DNA from: SHVO01 sp964576515
GTDB taxonomy: Bacteria > Pseudomonadota > Alphaproteobacteria > Rhodospirillales > Rhodospirillaceae
Assembly (NCBI GenBank): GCA_964576515.1
Contig: CAZNUW010000002.1
Location: forward strand, 124,001-188,000
Length of the DNA stretch: 64,000 nucleotides
Reading direction: 5' to 3'
The notes under the pieces are model-generated. The model was not told where the DNA came from, ran no database searches, and worked only from the letters and a program-made list of their open reading frames with translations. This document shows, one piece after another, positions 18,118-27,932 of this stretch (position 1 is the stretch's first letter; every line of letters starts with the position of its first letter). Both the position numbers and the translations under genes were made by a program.

Positions 18118-18120
18118 GGA

Positions 18121-19416
18121 TCACGCCTTGCGTGCGGCATGCCGCGCGATCCAGAACAGGCCCAGACCCGCTGCGATGATCCCCGCGACCACGGCCCAGG
18201 ATTGCAGTGTCGCCTGGGTGCAGGCCCATAAGCACAAGACCAGCGCGACGCCCGGAATGGCGTAGCCGCCGGGCAGGCGATACGCGACCTCGCCGGTGTG
18301 CGCGGCGTGCGTCCGGCGCAGTTTCGGCAGGGCCGCGATGCAAAGGATGTAGATCAGGATTCGCGCGAGGGAGCTCGCCGCGGCGAGGAATACGAACGAA
18401 CTGGACGCGGCGAAGATGAACACGGCCACCCCGAACAGGAGGATCGAGTTGTCGGGGGTCATGTACTTGCCGTGGACGTGGCCGAACCACTTCGGCAGCC
18501 ATCCGTTCTCGGCCAGCGAATAGGTGAGCCGGGGCGAGGTCACCATGGCCGAGGCGACGTTGCCCGCGACCGAGAAGACCACCGTGAACGTGATGACCGC
18601 CGCGGCGGCCGGGCCCGCCATCGCCGCCGCCACATCGGCCAGCGTTTTTTTCTCGAGGCCGCCCGTCGGCAGCACGGCCACATAAACCAGCGTGATGAGC
18701 CAATAGAGCAGGCCGGTGCCGATCATGGTGATCAACAGCGCCTTGGGCAGCGTGCGTCGCGGGTTCTTGGTTTCGCCCGCGGTCACCAGCGCGGCCTCGA
18801 AGCCGACGAAGGCGTAGATCAGCAATAGGGCCGCCGCGCCCGCCGATTCCAGTGACGGCGGCGCGCCGGGGGCGATCTCATCCAGGCCCACGTACATCAA
18901 GCCGGCCGCCACCAGCAGGAACAGGGGCGCGAGCTTCAAGACCGTGAACGCGGCGACGGTGCGCACGCCCTGTTTCACGCCCACCACGTTCGCGACCACA
19001 AGGATCGCGCAGATTACGGCGATAAACGCGATTTTCCCGGCGCCGTCCCCGATCCACGGCCACACCGGTCCCAGGTAGGTCACCACCACGTTGAGGTTGG
19101 CGGCGATGGCGGTTACGCGCCCCAGCCACAGCATCCATCCCGTCGCGAAGCCCGCCGCCGGCCCAAAAGCCGCGCCGGCGTACAGCACGGGGCCGCCCGA
19201 ATCGCGGAAATAGCTCGCGAGCTCCGCGAAGGACAGGGCGATGGTCACGAAGAACAGGCCCACCAGCAGGAACAGCCAGGGCGCCCACGCGCCGGTGGTG
19301 GCCGAAACCGTACCCGGCAGTACGAAAATCCCCGATCCGATCATGCCGTTGAGCAGCAGGAGCACCGCTCCCACCGGGCCTATGGCGCGCATCAGCGCCG
19401 AAGGTGTATCGCTCAT
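18121..19416 (-). CDS. APC-family amino-acid permease
   Basis: A 431-aa protein with about 12 transmembrane helices. The N-terminal NGMIGSGIFVLPGTV is the APC helix-1 signature (unwound GSGIF for amine/carboxyl binding). GFEAALVTAGETKNPRRTLPKAL is the conserved helix 6-7 region. The substrate is probably an amino acid or polyamine. It is convergent with the HNH gene, separated by 3 nt. The 165 bp upstream (19417-19581) contain an AT-rich patch but no motif I can name. Confidence 0.88.
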   Translation of the reverse strand: MSDTPSALMRAIGPVGAVLLLLNGMIGSGIFVLPGTVSATTGAWAPWLFLLVGLFFVTIALSFAELASYFRDSGGPVLYAGAAFGPAAGFATGWMLWLGRVTAIAANLNVVVTYLGPVWPWIGDGAGKIAFIAVICAILVVANVVGVKQGVRTVAAFTVLKLAPLFLLVAAGLMYVGLDEIAPGAPPSLESAGAAALLLIYAFVGFEAALVTAGETKNPRRTLPKALLITMIGTGLLYWLITLVYVAVLPTGGLEKKTLADVAAAMAGPAAAAVITFTVVFSVAGNVASAMVTSPRLTYSLAENGWLPKWFGHVHGKYMTPDNSILLFGVAVFIFAASSSFVFLAAASSLARILIYILCIAALPKLRRTHAAHTGEVAYRLPGGYAIPGVALVLCLWACTQATLQSWAVVAGIIAAGLGLFWIARHAARKA

Positions 19417-19581
19417 GCGGTGTCGATCCCCCTCAAGAAGCCGTGCCGCCCCCGCGGCAGGTTAGCGCTTTCGGGCCGGGTTCCATACCGCCCGGTTTTC
19501 ACCAATACATTTATAATGAAGCATCATTCGCGCGCGCCGTCTCTTTCTAATTGCGGTTGAAACGCACACCTGCGGCGGTTT

Positions 19582-21330
19582 CTACAACCGATCCAGATCC
19601 GGCGGCGTCTTCCCCACCCACGCCTCTTTGAACAACGCTTCATACGCCGCCGCGGCCGTCGGATCCTTGGCGGTCTTCGAGGCCTCCATCAGCGCGTAAA
19701 GCACATAGCCATTGTTCGGCGCATCCAGGAGGGCTTCGCGCAAGACCGCGATCGCTTCGTCGGTGCGGCCCGCTTTCAACAACACAGCGCCCAGGGACTG
19801 GCGCACCGGGAAATCCCAGGACGGCGGATCGAAGCTGCGCTGTTGGTCTTGTACGCCCGCCGCGGCGGTGAAGTGCGTCACCGCGTCCTCCCATTTCTTC
19901 TCATGGGCCGCGATGCGTCCGCGCGCGACCTGTTCGGCGATCAGCAGCATCTGCGGTGTGCGCGCGTAGGACGCCAGGATCTTCTCAAGGTCCGCCGACT
20001 TCGGGATGGCGTTGAGGGCGTCCAGGTCTTTCCGGGCGCTTTCCACGTCGTTGCGGGCCAGATGCGCGCTCACGCGCACGTAATGCCAGATCCCCCGGAC
20101 ATACACGGCGTCCACATCCGGCGCGGGCAGCGCGAGCACGTCGTCCGGCCTCGCGAAGCGGGTCCGCGCCGACAGTGCCGCGCCCGCGTAATAGTCGGGC
20201 CGTTGTATGGCGCCGCGCGCGAGCAGGTCTTCCAGACGTCTGGCAAGGGCGAGTGCGTTGGTCTCATCGCCCGCCATGCCGGCGGCGGCGAAGGCGAAGT
20301 GGATGTTATGGGCGTAGAGCTGGTGGCGATACACTTGGTCGGCGTTGTTCGTTTCGCCCAGATAGGCGTCGTCGACCTTGAGTGCGTCGATATTGGCGTT
20401 CAGGGCGTCGATATACCGTCCGCGCCGGTAATAGATATGCGCGGGCATATGCACGATATGCCCGGCGCCCGGCATCAAGGCGGCCAGCTTGTTCGCGTAT
20501 GGTTCGGCGCGCTCCGGCCGGGTGCCGCTGTCCATCGCATGAATGTAATAATGGATGGCGCCCGCGTGATCGGGATCGATCTTCAACGCGCGCTCCAGCG
20601 CCACCATGGCCGAGGCGGCGCGCGGCGTCGGCAAGCGGCCGTTGCTGGTCCACCATCCTGTGGTCCGGCTGTCGTTCAAGGCCGCGTCGGCGTGAAGCGT
20701 GGCGACATCCACATCGCCCTCGAAAAGTTGATAGACGCGGAACATCGCGTCCGCGTAAGCCGCGTTCAGGCCGTCGCGGGTCTTGGCGGGGTCCGCTGAA
20801 TAACGTTCCGTCAGCGCCGCGATAAGCGCGCGCTCGCGCGGGCTCGCCGCCGGCGCGAGATCGTGCGCTTTTGTCGCCGCCGCCAGCGCCGGCGCGGCAT
20901 TGGCGTCGGGCATGTTGGCGTTCAGCGTCGGGCCGAGGGCGAAGGCCTCGCCCCAGAAACACATGGCGCAGGTCGGGTCCAGGCTTTGCGCCCTGCGGAA
21001 CGACGCCAGCGCCTCGCCGAAGTTGAATCCGTACACAAGACGTAAGCCTTGATCGAAGTAAGCTTGCGCCTCTGGGACGGCGGTTGTGACCTTGAAGCTA
21101 TGCGCGCCGAGGCCCGACCACAGCTTGGTCGCCGCGGGCGTTTCGGCCGCCGCGGCCGGTGGAATGAACATCCCGGGCGCGGGAACGCCGCCGCACAGGC
21201 TGCGGGCAATAAACGCCGGATCGAACAGCTCCGACACGTCGGCCTCGGGCAAATCGCGCGGCATCGCCATGAAACCGGCCACAAGCGCCGATCCGGCCAC
21301 GGAGATCGCAAGGAGCATGCGGGTCTTCAT
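19582..21330 (-). CDS. Exported TPR protein
   Basis: A 582-aa protein with an N-terminal hydrophobic segment (LLAISVAGSALVAGFMAM) acting as signal or anchor. Sel1/TPR-like repeats follow: YFDQGLRLVYGFNFGEALASFRRAQSLDP, PTCAMCFWGEAFALGP, and HMPAHIYYRRGRYIDAL. The CAMCFWGEA box and the HMPAHIY box mark a widespread bacterial family of unknown role. An isolated CAMC dithiol is notable. The last 100 residues are classic TPRs (SLGAVLLKAGRTDEAIAVLREAL). It is monocistronic, as far as spacing shows. Confidence 0.85.
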   Translation of the reverse strand: MKTRMLLAISVAGSALVAGFMAMPRDLPEADVSELFDPAFIARSLCGGVPAPGMFIPPAAAAETPAATKLWSGLGAHSFKVTTAVPEAQAYFDQGLRLVYGFNFGEALASFRRAQSLDPTCAMCFWGEAFALGPTLNANMPDANAAPALAAATKAHDLAPAASPRERALIAALTERYSADPAKTRDGLNAAYADAMFRVYQLFEGDVDVATLHADAALNDSRTTGWWTSNGRLPTPRAASAMVALERALKIDPDHAGAIHYYIHAMDSGTRPERAEPYANKLAALMPGAGHIVHMPAHIYYRRGRYIDALNANIDALKVDDAYLGETNNADQVYRHQLYAHNIHFAFAAAGMAGDETNALALARRLEDLLARGAIQRPDYYAGAALSARTRFARPDDVLALPAPDVDAVYVRGIWHYVRVSAHLARNDVESARKDLDALNAIPKSADLEKILASYARTPQMLLIAEQVARGRIAAHEKKWEDAVTHFTAAAGVQDQQRSFDPPSWDFPVRQSLGAVLLKAGRTDEAIAVLREALLDAPNNGYVLYALMEASKTAKDPTAAAAYEALFKEAWVGKTPPDLDRL

Positions 21331-21387
21331 GTCCCGACCGTCGGGGAAATCGTCCCGTCAGTCAAGCGGACCCGGGATGAGAATCCT

Positions 21388-22191
21388 TTAAGCGATGAGT
21401 TCGCCGATCAGGACGGCTTGCTCGGAGTTTGTCTCCGCCGCGAGCTCGCGCAGACGCGCGATCATGTCCTTCGACAGGTACGTCCCGCGGCGCAGAAGGA
21501 TTACGCCCTCTTCCGCTTCGATATCTTGCGCGAGTATTTGACCCTCGAGCAGTTCATTGATCGCGCATTCGCGCTTGTTCTTGAGTTTGACCTCGGTTGT
21601 TCCGTCCAGCGTGGCGTGGTTACGCTTCATCTCCTCGATTTTCCGCTTAAGATCGGCTTCGCTGCGGAACGGTTTGGCGGCCATGATTGTCCAAGGCTTT
21701 GTCTTGGCGCTCGGATCGTCATTGAGACTAGAGACCTTCGGTACCTTGACGCCGCGGTAGAACTCCGGGTCCTTGGGTTCGAGCGGTTTCTTTAAAACCT
21801 TTTCGATGGTGTCGACGAGCTTGTCGAGCGCAACCGGCTTTACGACATAGCCGTTCACATCGAGCGCGATGGCGGTTTTGACGACATCGGACTCCCCGTG
21901 GCCGGTCAACATGATGAAGGCTTGCTCGCGTGGGATCTTCGGGTTGATGCCCATCCGTACGCCTTGAAGCAACTGCAAGCCGTTCAGGGGTTTCATGTTG
22001 TAGTCGGCAATGATGCAGTCGACCTGCGTGAAATTGTCCTTGATCGAGCGCAGGGCCGCGCCCCCGTCGTTGGCTTTCATGATGACGCTCGCTTTGCACT
22101 CTTTCAGCATGCGTTCGATCAGTCCAATCATGAACTGTTCATCGTCGACGATGAGAAAGCGTTTGGACGAATAGTCCGGCAACTTCTCCAT
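21388..22191 (-). CDS. Response regulator with C-terminal beta domain
   Basis: A 267-aa protein. The receiver domain (about 10-135) has an acidic pair (VDDE), phospho-acceptor D63 (IIADYNMKPLNG), Thr96 (MLTGHGES) and K118 (YVVKPV). The C-terminal half ends in a LLEGQILAQDIEAEEGVILL type domain also seen next to receiver or HD-GYP modules; no HTH is visible. Start ATG 22191 has SD AGGAGA about 7 nt upstream. It is the third gene of an operon with the hybrid kinase, whose Hpt domain is a plausible phosphate donor. Confidence 0.85.
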   Translation of the reverse strand: MEKLPDYSSKRFLIVDDEQFMIGLIERMLKECKASVIMKANDGGAALRSIKDNFTQVDCIIADYNMKPLNGLQLLQGVRMGINPKIPREQAFIMLTGHGESDVVKTAIALDVNGYVVKPVALDKLVDTIEKVLKKPLEPKDPEFYRGVKVPKVSSLNDDPSAKTKPWTIMAAKPFRSEADLKRKIEEMKRNHATLDGTTEVKLKNKRECAINELLEGQILAQDIEAEEGVILLRRGTYLSKDMIARLRELAAETNSEQAVLIGELIA

Positions 22192-22207
22192 GGGAAGTCT
22201 CCTGTCT

Positions 22208-25200
22208 CTATAAATTCTTGATGTAGAGTTCGACGCGAGTGAACTCATCGCGGGCTTTTGGCGCGAGCTCGTCGATCGTGGACCAATCGCCTGTTTTACC
22301 GGCGGCCTCCAGCGCGACGCAGATGTCGGCGAGCGCGATGGCGCCGATGCTACGCGCGGACGACTTGAGTTTGTGGGCGGCCTCTTTCACGTCTCCGGCC
22401 GCGCGTTTCGTGTGACCGGCAAGGATGTCCGCGATAATGTCCTGGGATGGGCTGACGAAGGACGTCAGAATGTCTTTGAAGGTCGCCTCGTCGTCCCCAA
22501 AGATGCCCTTGATGGCGCGTTCGTCGACGGCCGGGCCATTCTGTGCGGATGCCGGCGCGGGCGCGCCGACGGGGGCGGGCGTTGGCGCCGGTGTGCCGTT
22601 TCGCGGCGGCGGCATCCATTTTTTCAGAACGGCCACCAAAGCCGGCATTGCGATGGGCTTGGAAATGTAATCGTCCATGCCGGCCGCGAGGCATCGTTCG
22701 GCTTCGCCCTGCAGCGCGTTCGCCGTGACGGCGACGATCGGAAAGCGCCGGCCCGTGCCTTGCTCGCTTTCGCGGATTGCGCCGGTGAGTTCGTAACCGT
22801 CCATCTCCGGCATGTGGCAATCCGTCAGCAGGAGCGCATAACGCCCCGTCTTGAAGGCGCCAATCGCCTCCTTGCCGTTGTTCGCGATCTCACACGTATA
22901 GCCAAGAAGTTTTAACTGGCGGCGTATGACGTCCTGATTGGTGAGGTTGTCCTCGGCGAGGAGAATGAGTTGACCCATGGTCAGCGCTTCTTCGACCGAT
23001 GGCGCTTTGATGGGAGCAAGGGCGTCCATATCAGCATCCGCTCTGATCTGCGGGCTGGCGCGTCCCGCCGCGACGGCGACGGCGGAGACAATACGGTAGC
23101 GGATCAAAGGATTGGCATCGACCGTCACGACATCCTTGTGGGTGATGCGCGCCCCGCGGTTCTGATAATCCTGCAGGACGATAATGGGTGTGTCCTTGCT
23201 CAAGACTGTGCGGAGTTTTGTAGCGGCCGCCTCCTGACGGTCGTTATCAAGTCCGAGATCGATCATCACGGAATCGATTTTTGCCGAAGGCGCCCTTACC
23301 GCGACGGCGGCGGCGTCGATATCGGTTGCGCGCCGCACCTCGCCGCCGAAGTGGCGCACATAGGCCTCAATGGCCTCCCGCCGCGGGGCCTCGCTACCGA
23401 CCAGCAGAACCGTCAGACCATGCAGGTCGCGTTGTTTCTGGTTCGACACAGCGTCCGCGGCTTCCTCAAACGGCAACTCGACCCAGAAGGTCGAGCCCGC
23501 GCCCTCCTTGCTGTCCACGCCGATGCGACCGTTCATCATATCCACGAGACGGCGGCAGATGGCCAAACCCAACCCCGTCCCGCCGAACCGGCGTGTTGTG
23601 GACGATTCCGCCTGGCTGAAAGCTTGGAAAAGTTTTGCCTGATTCTCAGGAGAGATCCCGATGCCTTGATCGATGATGCTGAAGCGAATCCATGAACGGC
23701 CGTCGTCGGCGCCGCCCGCGCGTTGCGCGCGGATCTGGACATCTTTTCCGTCCGAGAACTTGACCGCGTTGCCGCCGAGGTTGAACAGGATTTGACGCAG
23801 ACGCGTGGGGTCGCCGTGAACCTGCTCGGGCAAGTCGGGATCCACGAAAACATGAATCGCCACGCCTTTTTTCACAGCATTGGGCGTGAGCGTTGAAGCC
23901 ACGCCCTCGACCGCGTCGACAATGGACATGGTCACGTTCTCCAGGTCGAGCTTGCCTGCTTCGATCTTCGAGAAATCCAGGATGTCGTTGATGACCGTGA
24001 TCAGCGAATTGCCGGACTCGCGGATCGTTCGCACCATATGTTTTTGTTCGTCGTCGAGCGTGGTCTGGGCTAGCAAGTCGGCCATGCCGGTGATGCCATT
24101 CATCGGCGTGCGAATTTCATGGCTCATGGATGCGAGGAAGTCGCTCTTGGCTTTTGTCGCGGCCTCGGCGGCGTCGCGGGCCTCGCGGATCATTTTCTCG
24201 GCATCTGAACGCACTGTGATGTCGGTGGACATACCGCAAAGGCCGTCGACTTCACCTTTCTCGTTGAAGAAGGGGAATTTCAAGGACAGATAGACGATGC
24301 GCCGGCCGTTGACGAGAACGGGTTCCTCATATTCAGACGGTGCGCGCGCCGCGATCACGGCCTCGTCGTTGATCATGATCTTGCGGGCATTTTCTTCGTC
24401 GAAGACCTCGAGATCAGTTTTGTTGCGCGCGTCGTCGGCGGAGATCCCCGCCATTTTTTCCCAGGCTTTGTTGACCAGGATGTAACGACCCTGCCGCTTT
24501 ACGAAGATGACGGTTTCGCTGTTCTGGATGACGCCCGAAAGAAGCTGCTGACTTTCACGGAGTTCCGCGGCGGCCACCTTGCGCGCCGTGATGTCGCGCA
24601 ACTGCGCGACCACCACCGGCTTTTCGCCGACGCGGATGGGGCTCAAGGCGATTTCGACCGGCACCTCACGGCCGTCCTTGGCGACGGCGAAGAGTTCTTG
24701 ACCGGCGCCCATCTGGCGCAGGACGCCGGATTCGAAGAAGCCCCGGACGCGCCCATGATGACCGGCCGTGAATCGCTGCGGAATCAGTCTCTCAAGCCGC
24801 TCGCCGCGCAGCTCGTCCGGCGTATATCCAAGAACGCGTGTGACCTGCGGATTCACGTATTCAATCACGCTGTCGGCGCGCACCAGGAAAATGGGATCTG
24901 GCGCTCCGGCAAGGATGGCTTCGGCGCGGGCGCGTTCGTTGCGGGCCTCGGCCAGCGCCGTTTCCAGTTCGCCCTGAAGGCGCCTGGTGTTGGCAAGGTT
25001 GGAGTGGAAGGATCGCAGCGCGGCGGTGATTTGCCGCGTCTCGGCGATCCCGTTGCCGTCGGCGATCTCGACATCGAGATTGCCGGCGCTGAGTTTATCC
25101 ATGACTCGCAAGGATTCTTCCAGCGGACGGCTTATGCGCCGCGCGGTTGCATAACCAAGCAGGGCGATCAGCGCGGTCGCTACGAGAACGCCCGAACCGG

Positions 25201-26239
25201 TCGCGATCAGCATGGGCGGAAGCGGGGCGAGGGCTTCGGATCGGCTCATGTTCGAGATGATCCCCCAGCGCACGCCCATGAGATTCAACGGGCCGTAAGC
25301 ATTTATGACGGGGGCGTTGTTGTAGTCGGTAGCTTCAGAACTCTCTTCGAATCCGGCGATAGATCGCGCCACAGCGGCGGTCTCAACTCTTTCCGCAAGA
25401 AGGCCGGCGCCGGTGAAACGCGATTGAGAACGTCGGGTGCCGTCGGCGCCCACCAGATAGACCTCTCCGCTCTCGCCGAGATCCTGGATATGATTGGCGT
25501 TCTCGCGCAGTTTCACGTTGTCGAGTTGAAACATAAGAACGCCTACGGGCGCTCCCGATCCTTCACGGACGGCTTGTGCCATGAAGAGACCCGGATGACC
25601 TGAAGGCGGATAGATTTCCATATCGGAGAACGCCTGCTCCCACGGCGGCTTCGCAGCGAGCGCCTGGCGAAAGACCTTCGCCGCGACCGAGTCTTTGTAT
25701 GGACCCGACAGCAGGTTGGTTCCAAAGTCGTCTTCCTTGATGACGCTGTAGACGACGTTGCCCATCCTATCGACAAGCATGATGTCATCCAGTTCCTTGA
25801 TTTGCTGGAGACGCAGGAGAAGTTCGTGAGACGTTTTATGTTTCGACGTGTATCCGGTTCCGTCGGCCGCGGCGCTGAGCGCCGAGCGAGAGTCGGGCGG
25901 ATAAGGATTGTCGGTCGTGTAAGAGGCGATGAGCGCGTCGCGTTGCACAGCGTCCAGGCTCAGGAACTCGTGCGAGAAATCAGAAATGTCCTTGGCGAGA
26001 CCGGGGCGGGACACGAGCGAGGCCAGTCCGATGCGTTGATTTTCAAAGTAGGTAGCGACGGCGCGCGCACGTTCGTTGCGCACAAGCTCCATGCGTTCTC
26101 TGGCAATGTTGACCAGACTCCGTTCTGCGACGACGTACGAGATAGTCCCTGCAACCGCTCCTGTAAGCGCGGCAAAAAGCGCGATCATCACCGGTAAGCG
26201 GACAGAGAGTCTGTTCCAGCGTTCGGGGATTTTAATCAT
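22208..26239 (-). CDS. Hybrid sensor histidine kinase: sensor-HAMP-PAS-PAS-HisKA-HATPase-REC-REC-Hpt
   Basis: A 1343-aa inner-membrane protein. TM1 is at about 10-35, a periplasmic cache-like sensor at 36-340, TM2 at 345-367 and HAMP near 370-420. Two PAS domains lie at about 445-560 and 575-690. HisKA has phospho-His H707 (SHEIRTPMNG), followed by the HATPase N and G boxes. REC1 is degenerate (VGSE replaces the acidic pair), REC2 is complete (AEDN, DCHMPEMDG, SKP), and the Hpt domain has AHKLKSSARSIG. ATG 26239 has SD AAAGGGA; ATG 26254 overlaps the upstream stop. Multi-step phosphorelay to the next gene or elsewhere is inferred. Confidence 0.9.
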   Translation of the reverse strand: MIKIPERWNRLSVRLPVMIALFAALTGAVAGTISYVVAERSLVNIARERMELVRNERARAVATYFENQRIGLASLVSRPGLAKDISDFSHEFLSLDAVQRDALIASYTTDNPYPPDSRSALSAAADGTGYTSKHKTSHELLLRLQQIKELDDIMLVDRMGNVVYSVIKEDDFGTNLLSGPYKDSVAAKVFRQALAAKPPWEQAFSDMEIYPPSGHPGLFMAQAVREGSGAPVGVLMFQLDNVKLRENANHIQDLGESGEVYLVGADGTRRSQSRFTGAGLLAERVETAAVARSIAGFEESSEATDYNNAPVINAYGPLNLMGVRWGIISNMSRSEALAPLPPMLIATGSGVLVATALIALLGYATARRISRPLEESLRVMDKLSAGNLDVEIADGNGIAETRQITAALRSFHSNLANTRRLQGELETALAEARNERARAEAILAGAPDPIFLVRADSVIEYVNPQVTRVLGYTPDELRGERLERLIPQRFTAGHHGRVRGFFESGVLRQMGAGQELFAVAKDGREVPVEIALSPIRVGEKPVVVAQLRDITARKVAAAELRESQQLLSGVIQNSETVIFVKRQGRYILVNKAWEKMAGISADDARNKTDLEVFDEENARKIMINDEAVIAARAPSEYEEPVLVNGRRIVYLSLKFPFFNEKGEVDGLCGMSTDITVRSDAEKMIREARDAAEAATKAKSDFLASMSHEIRTPMNGITGMADLLAQTTLDDEQKHMVRTIRESGNSLITVINDILDFSKIEAGKLDLENVTMSIVDAVEGVASTLTPNAVKKGVAIHVFVDPDLPEQVHGDPTRLRQILFNLGGNAVKFSDGKDVQIRAQRAGGADDGRSWIRFSIIDQGIGISPENQAKLFQAFSQAESSTTRRFGGTGLGLAICRRLVDMMNGRIGVDSKEGAGSTFWVELPFEEAADAVSNQKQRDLHGLTVLLVGSEAPRREAIEAYVRHFGGEVRRATDIDAAAVAVRAPSAKIDSVMIDLGLDNDRQEAAATKLRTVLSKDTPIIVLQDYQNRGARITHKDVVTVDANPLIRYRIVSAVAVAAGRASPQIRADADMDALAPIKAPSVEEALTMGQLILLAEDNLTNQDVIRRQLKLLGYTCEIANNGKEAIGAFKTGRYALLLTDCHMPEMDGYELTGAIRESEQGTGRRFPIVAVTANALQGEAERCLAAGMDDYISKPIAMPALVAVLKKWMPPPRNGTPAPTPAPVGAPAPASAQNGPAVDERAIKGIFGDDEATFKDILTSFVSPSQDIIADILAGHTKRAAGDVKEAAHKLKSSARSIGAIALADICVALEAAGKTGDWSTIDELAPKARDEFTRVELYIKNL

Positions 26240-26250
26240 GGCGGTCCCTT

Positions 26251-27441
26251 TCATACGCGCGCGGAAAAGCCGCGTACGTCGGCGGGCGCAAGGGGGCGCG
26301 AGAAGTAGAACCCCTGCACAACGTCGCAGTTCAGTGTCTTGAGAAGGTCCAGATCTTCGCCGTGCTCCACCCCTTCGGCGACGGTTTTCATGCCGAGGGA
26401 GCGCGCGAGGCCCAAGGACGCCTTAAGGATCGCGCGTTTCGCCGCATTGCGGTGGGCGCCGTGCACGAATTGGCGGTCGACCTTCAGTTCCGTGAAGGGC
26501 AGAGCTTCGAGTTTCTGCAGCGAGGAGTGGCCGGTGCCGAAGTCGTCGATGGAAAGGGCGAACCCCTTCATGTGCAGGCGCGTGACGATTTCCAGATAGA
26601 TGCGTTCTTCTTCCGCGACCCCCGTCTCCGTGATCTCGAATACGATCGCCTCCGGCGGGAGCGAGAGATCCGCCGCCAGGCGCGCGAAGCGATCCGGCAA
26701 TGCGACGTCCGAGAGCATGGACGGCGACAGGTTGATCCCCATGTGGGCCGTCAAGCCTTCAGCGCGAAAGGCGGCGAGTTGGCCGAAAGCAAGCGCGACG
26801 ATGGCTTCCGTCATCGGGGCGATGAGTCCCGAGGTTTCCGCCACAGGAACGAACACGTCGGGCGAGAGCATGCCGTGATCCGCGTGATTCCAGCGCGCGA
26901 GCGCTTCGACGCTGTCGATGGCGCCGGTCTTGATGTTCACCTTGGGCTGATAGACCAGCGCGATCTCTCCGGCGGCGATGCCGCGCGCGAGATCGGCGGC
27001 GTCCACCGTCGGTTTGTCGCGGCGCGCTTTAGGGCCGTCGTCAGTGGCGGCGTGTGAAATCACCTCGGCCAAGGATTGAGGAGTCGCCGGCTTCGCGATG
27101 CAACCGAGCATCTTGAGGCGGTAGGCCCGCGCAAGGCCCTCGGCCGCGCGAAGGAGGCTGGACTCGGCGCCGGACAAGAAGGCCAGGGCCGGCGGCTTGA
27201 CGCGGTTGGCTAAGTGCCGCACGAATTCGATCCCGTCCATGTCGGGCATGGAGAGATCGCAAAGAATGAGGTCGATGTGCGTGTCCGGATCGTCGAGGAC
27301 GCCCAGCGCCTCGCGGCCGTTACCGGCTTCTACAAATTGCCTGCAACCGACTTCCCGAAGCAGGCGCGCGGTAAGGCTTCGGACGAACGGTTCGTCGTCC
27401 ACCAGCAGCACGCGATAGTTTGTAACCGCGCTCGTCCCCAT
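26251..27441 (-). CDS. REC-EAL cyclic-di-GMP phosphodiesterase
   Basis: A 396-aa cytoplasmic protein. The receiver domain (about 8-125) has VDDE, D (CDLSMPDMDG) and K (CIAKPAT). The EAL domain (about 150-395) has complete catalytic signatures: SVEALARWNH, NLSPSML, EITETGVAEE, LSIDDFGTGHSS and KVDRQFV, with QGFYFSRPL at the end. This predicts active hydrolysis of cyclic di-GMP to pGpG under phosphorylation control. ATG 27441 (MGTSAVTNYRVLLVDDE) begins the receiver; the longer frame to 27579 is not family-like. It is the first gene of the operon and adjoins the flagellar region, so a motile/sessile switch role is a fair inference. Confidence 0.9.
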   Translation of the reverse strand: MGTSAVTNYRVLLVDDEPFVRSLTARLLREVGCRQFVEAGNGREALGVLDDPDTHIDLILCDLSMPDMDGIEFVRHLANRVKPPALAFLSGAESSLLRAAEGLARAYRLKMLGCIAKPATPQSLAEVISHAATDDGPKARRDKPTVDAADLARGIAAGEIALVYQPKVNIKTGAIDSVEALARWNHADHGMLSPDVFVPVAETSGLIAPMTEAIVALAFGQLAAFRAEGLTAHMGINLSPSMLSDVALPDRFARLAADLSLPPEAIVFEITETGVAEEERIYLEIVTRLHMKGFALSIDDFGTGHSSLQKLEALPFTELKVDRQFVHGAHRNAAKRAILKASLGLARSLGMKTVAEGVEHGEDLDLLKTLNCDVVQGFYFSRPLAPADVRGFSARV

Positions 27442-27794
27442 CGGCCGTCCCAAAATAGGCTCTCCCGCGGGTTGAGTATATTTGGACAACACGGTCTGCG
27501 CGAGAACGATCGTGGCGAAACGTCCTCGCGTCGCGATGGACCGCACGGTCCACCGGCGCCGACTCGTCCTGCGGCACATTTCCGATTTTCTGAATCATTA
27601 AATGTGTGCGGCCCTCAAATATCGGATGACGAAAAATCGCCTCATGGCGCAGCCTATCCGCGCCACGTACCGCCCGTGGTCCTGCTTGTCACGCCGAACC
27701 CTGCGAAGCAGGGGAAGGCGGACGAGGTGGGTTTGTCATCGTGAATCTGGATGAAGGCCGTGCATCCGCTTGCCCGCGGCGACGCGCGTTAACG
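27442..27794. other. Non-coding stretch with small inverted repeats
   Basis: With the repeat array at 27795-27895 this is the only gene-poor stretch over 300 bp. It holds CCACG/CGTGG (27663-27667 and 27675-27679) and CCTGCTT/AAGCAGG (27681-27687 and 27706-27712). The second, in GTCACGCCGAACCC, looks like a worn extragenic palindromic repeat. Open frames here translate to Arg/Cys-rich sequence unlike protein. Promoters of the REC-EAL operon must lie here, but I cannot place one. Confidence 0.5.
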
Positions 27795-27895
27795 AAGTGT
27801 CGCAAAGTGTCGCGTAAGTGTCGCGCAACCACTTTTCAGGCTAATACCTTCTCACACTTCACTTATTCGCAAAGTGTCGCCTGTCGCAGTGTCGC
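27795..27895. repeat. Array of AAGTGTCGC direct repeats
   Basis: AAGTGTCGC occurs at 27795, 27805, 27816 and 27872, with AGTGTCGC at 27888 and CTGTCGC at 27881. The first three copies are spaced 10 and 11 bp, one helical turn, so they would face the same side of the DNA. A repeated regulator-binding site is likely. No known family motif is matched. Confidence 0.7.
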
Positions 27896-27932
27896 AAAAC
27901 AATTGTTACAGCGACGGGGTGCGCGCCGTCGG

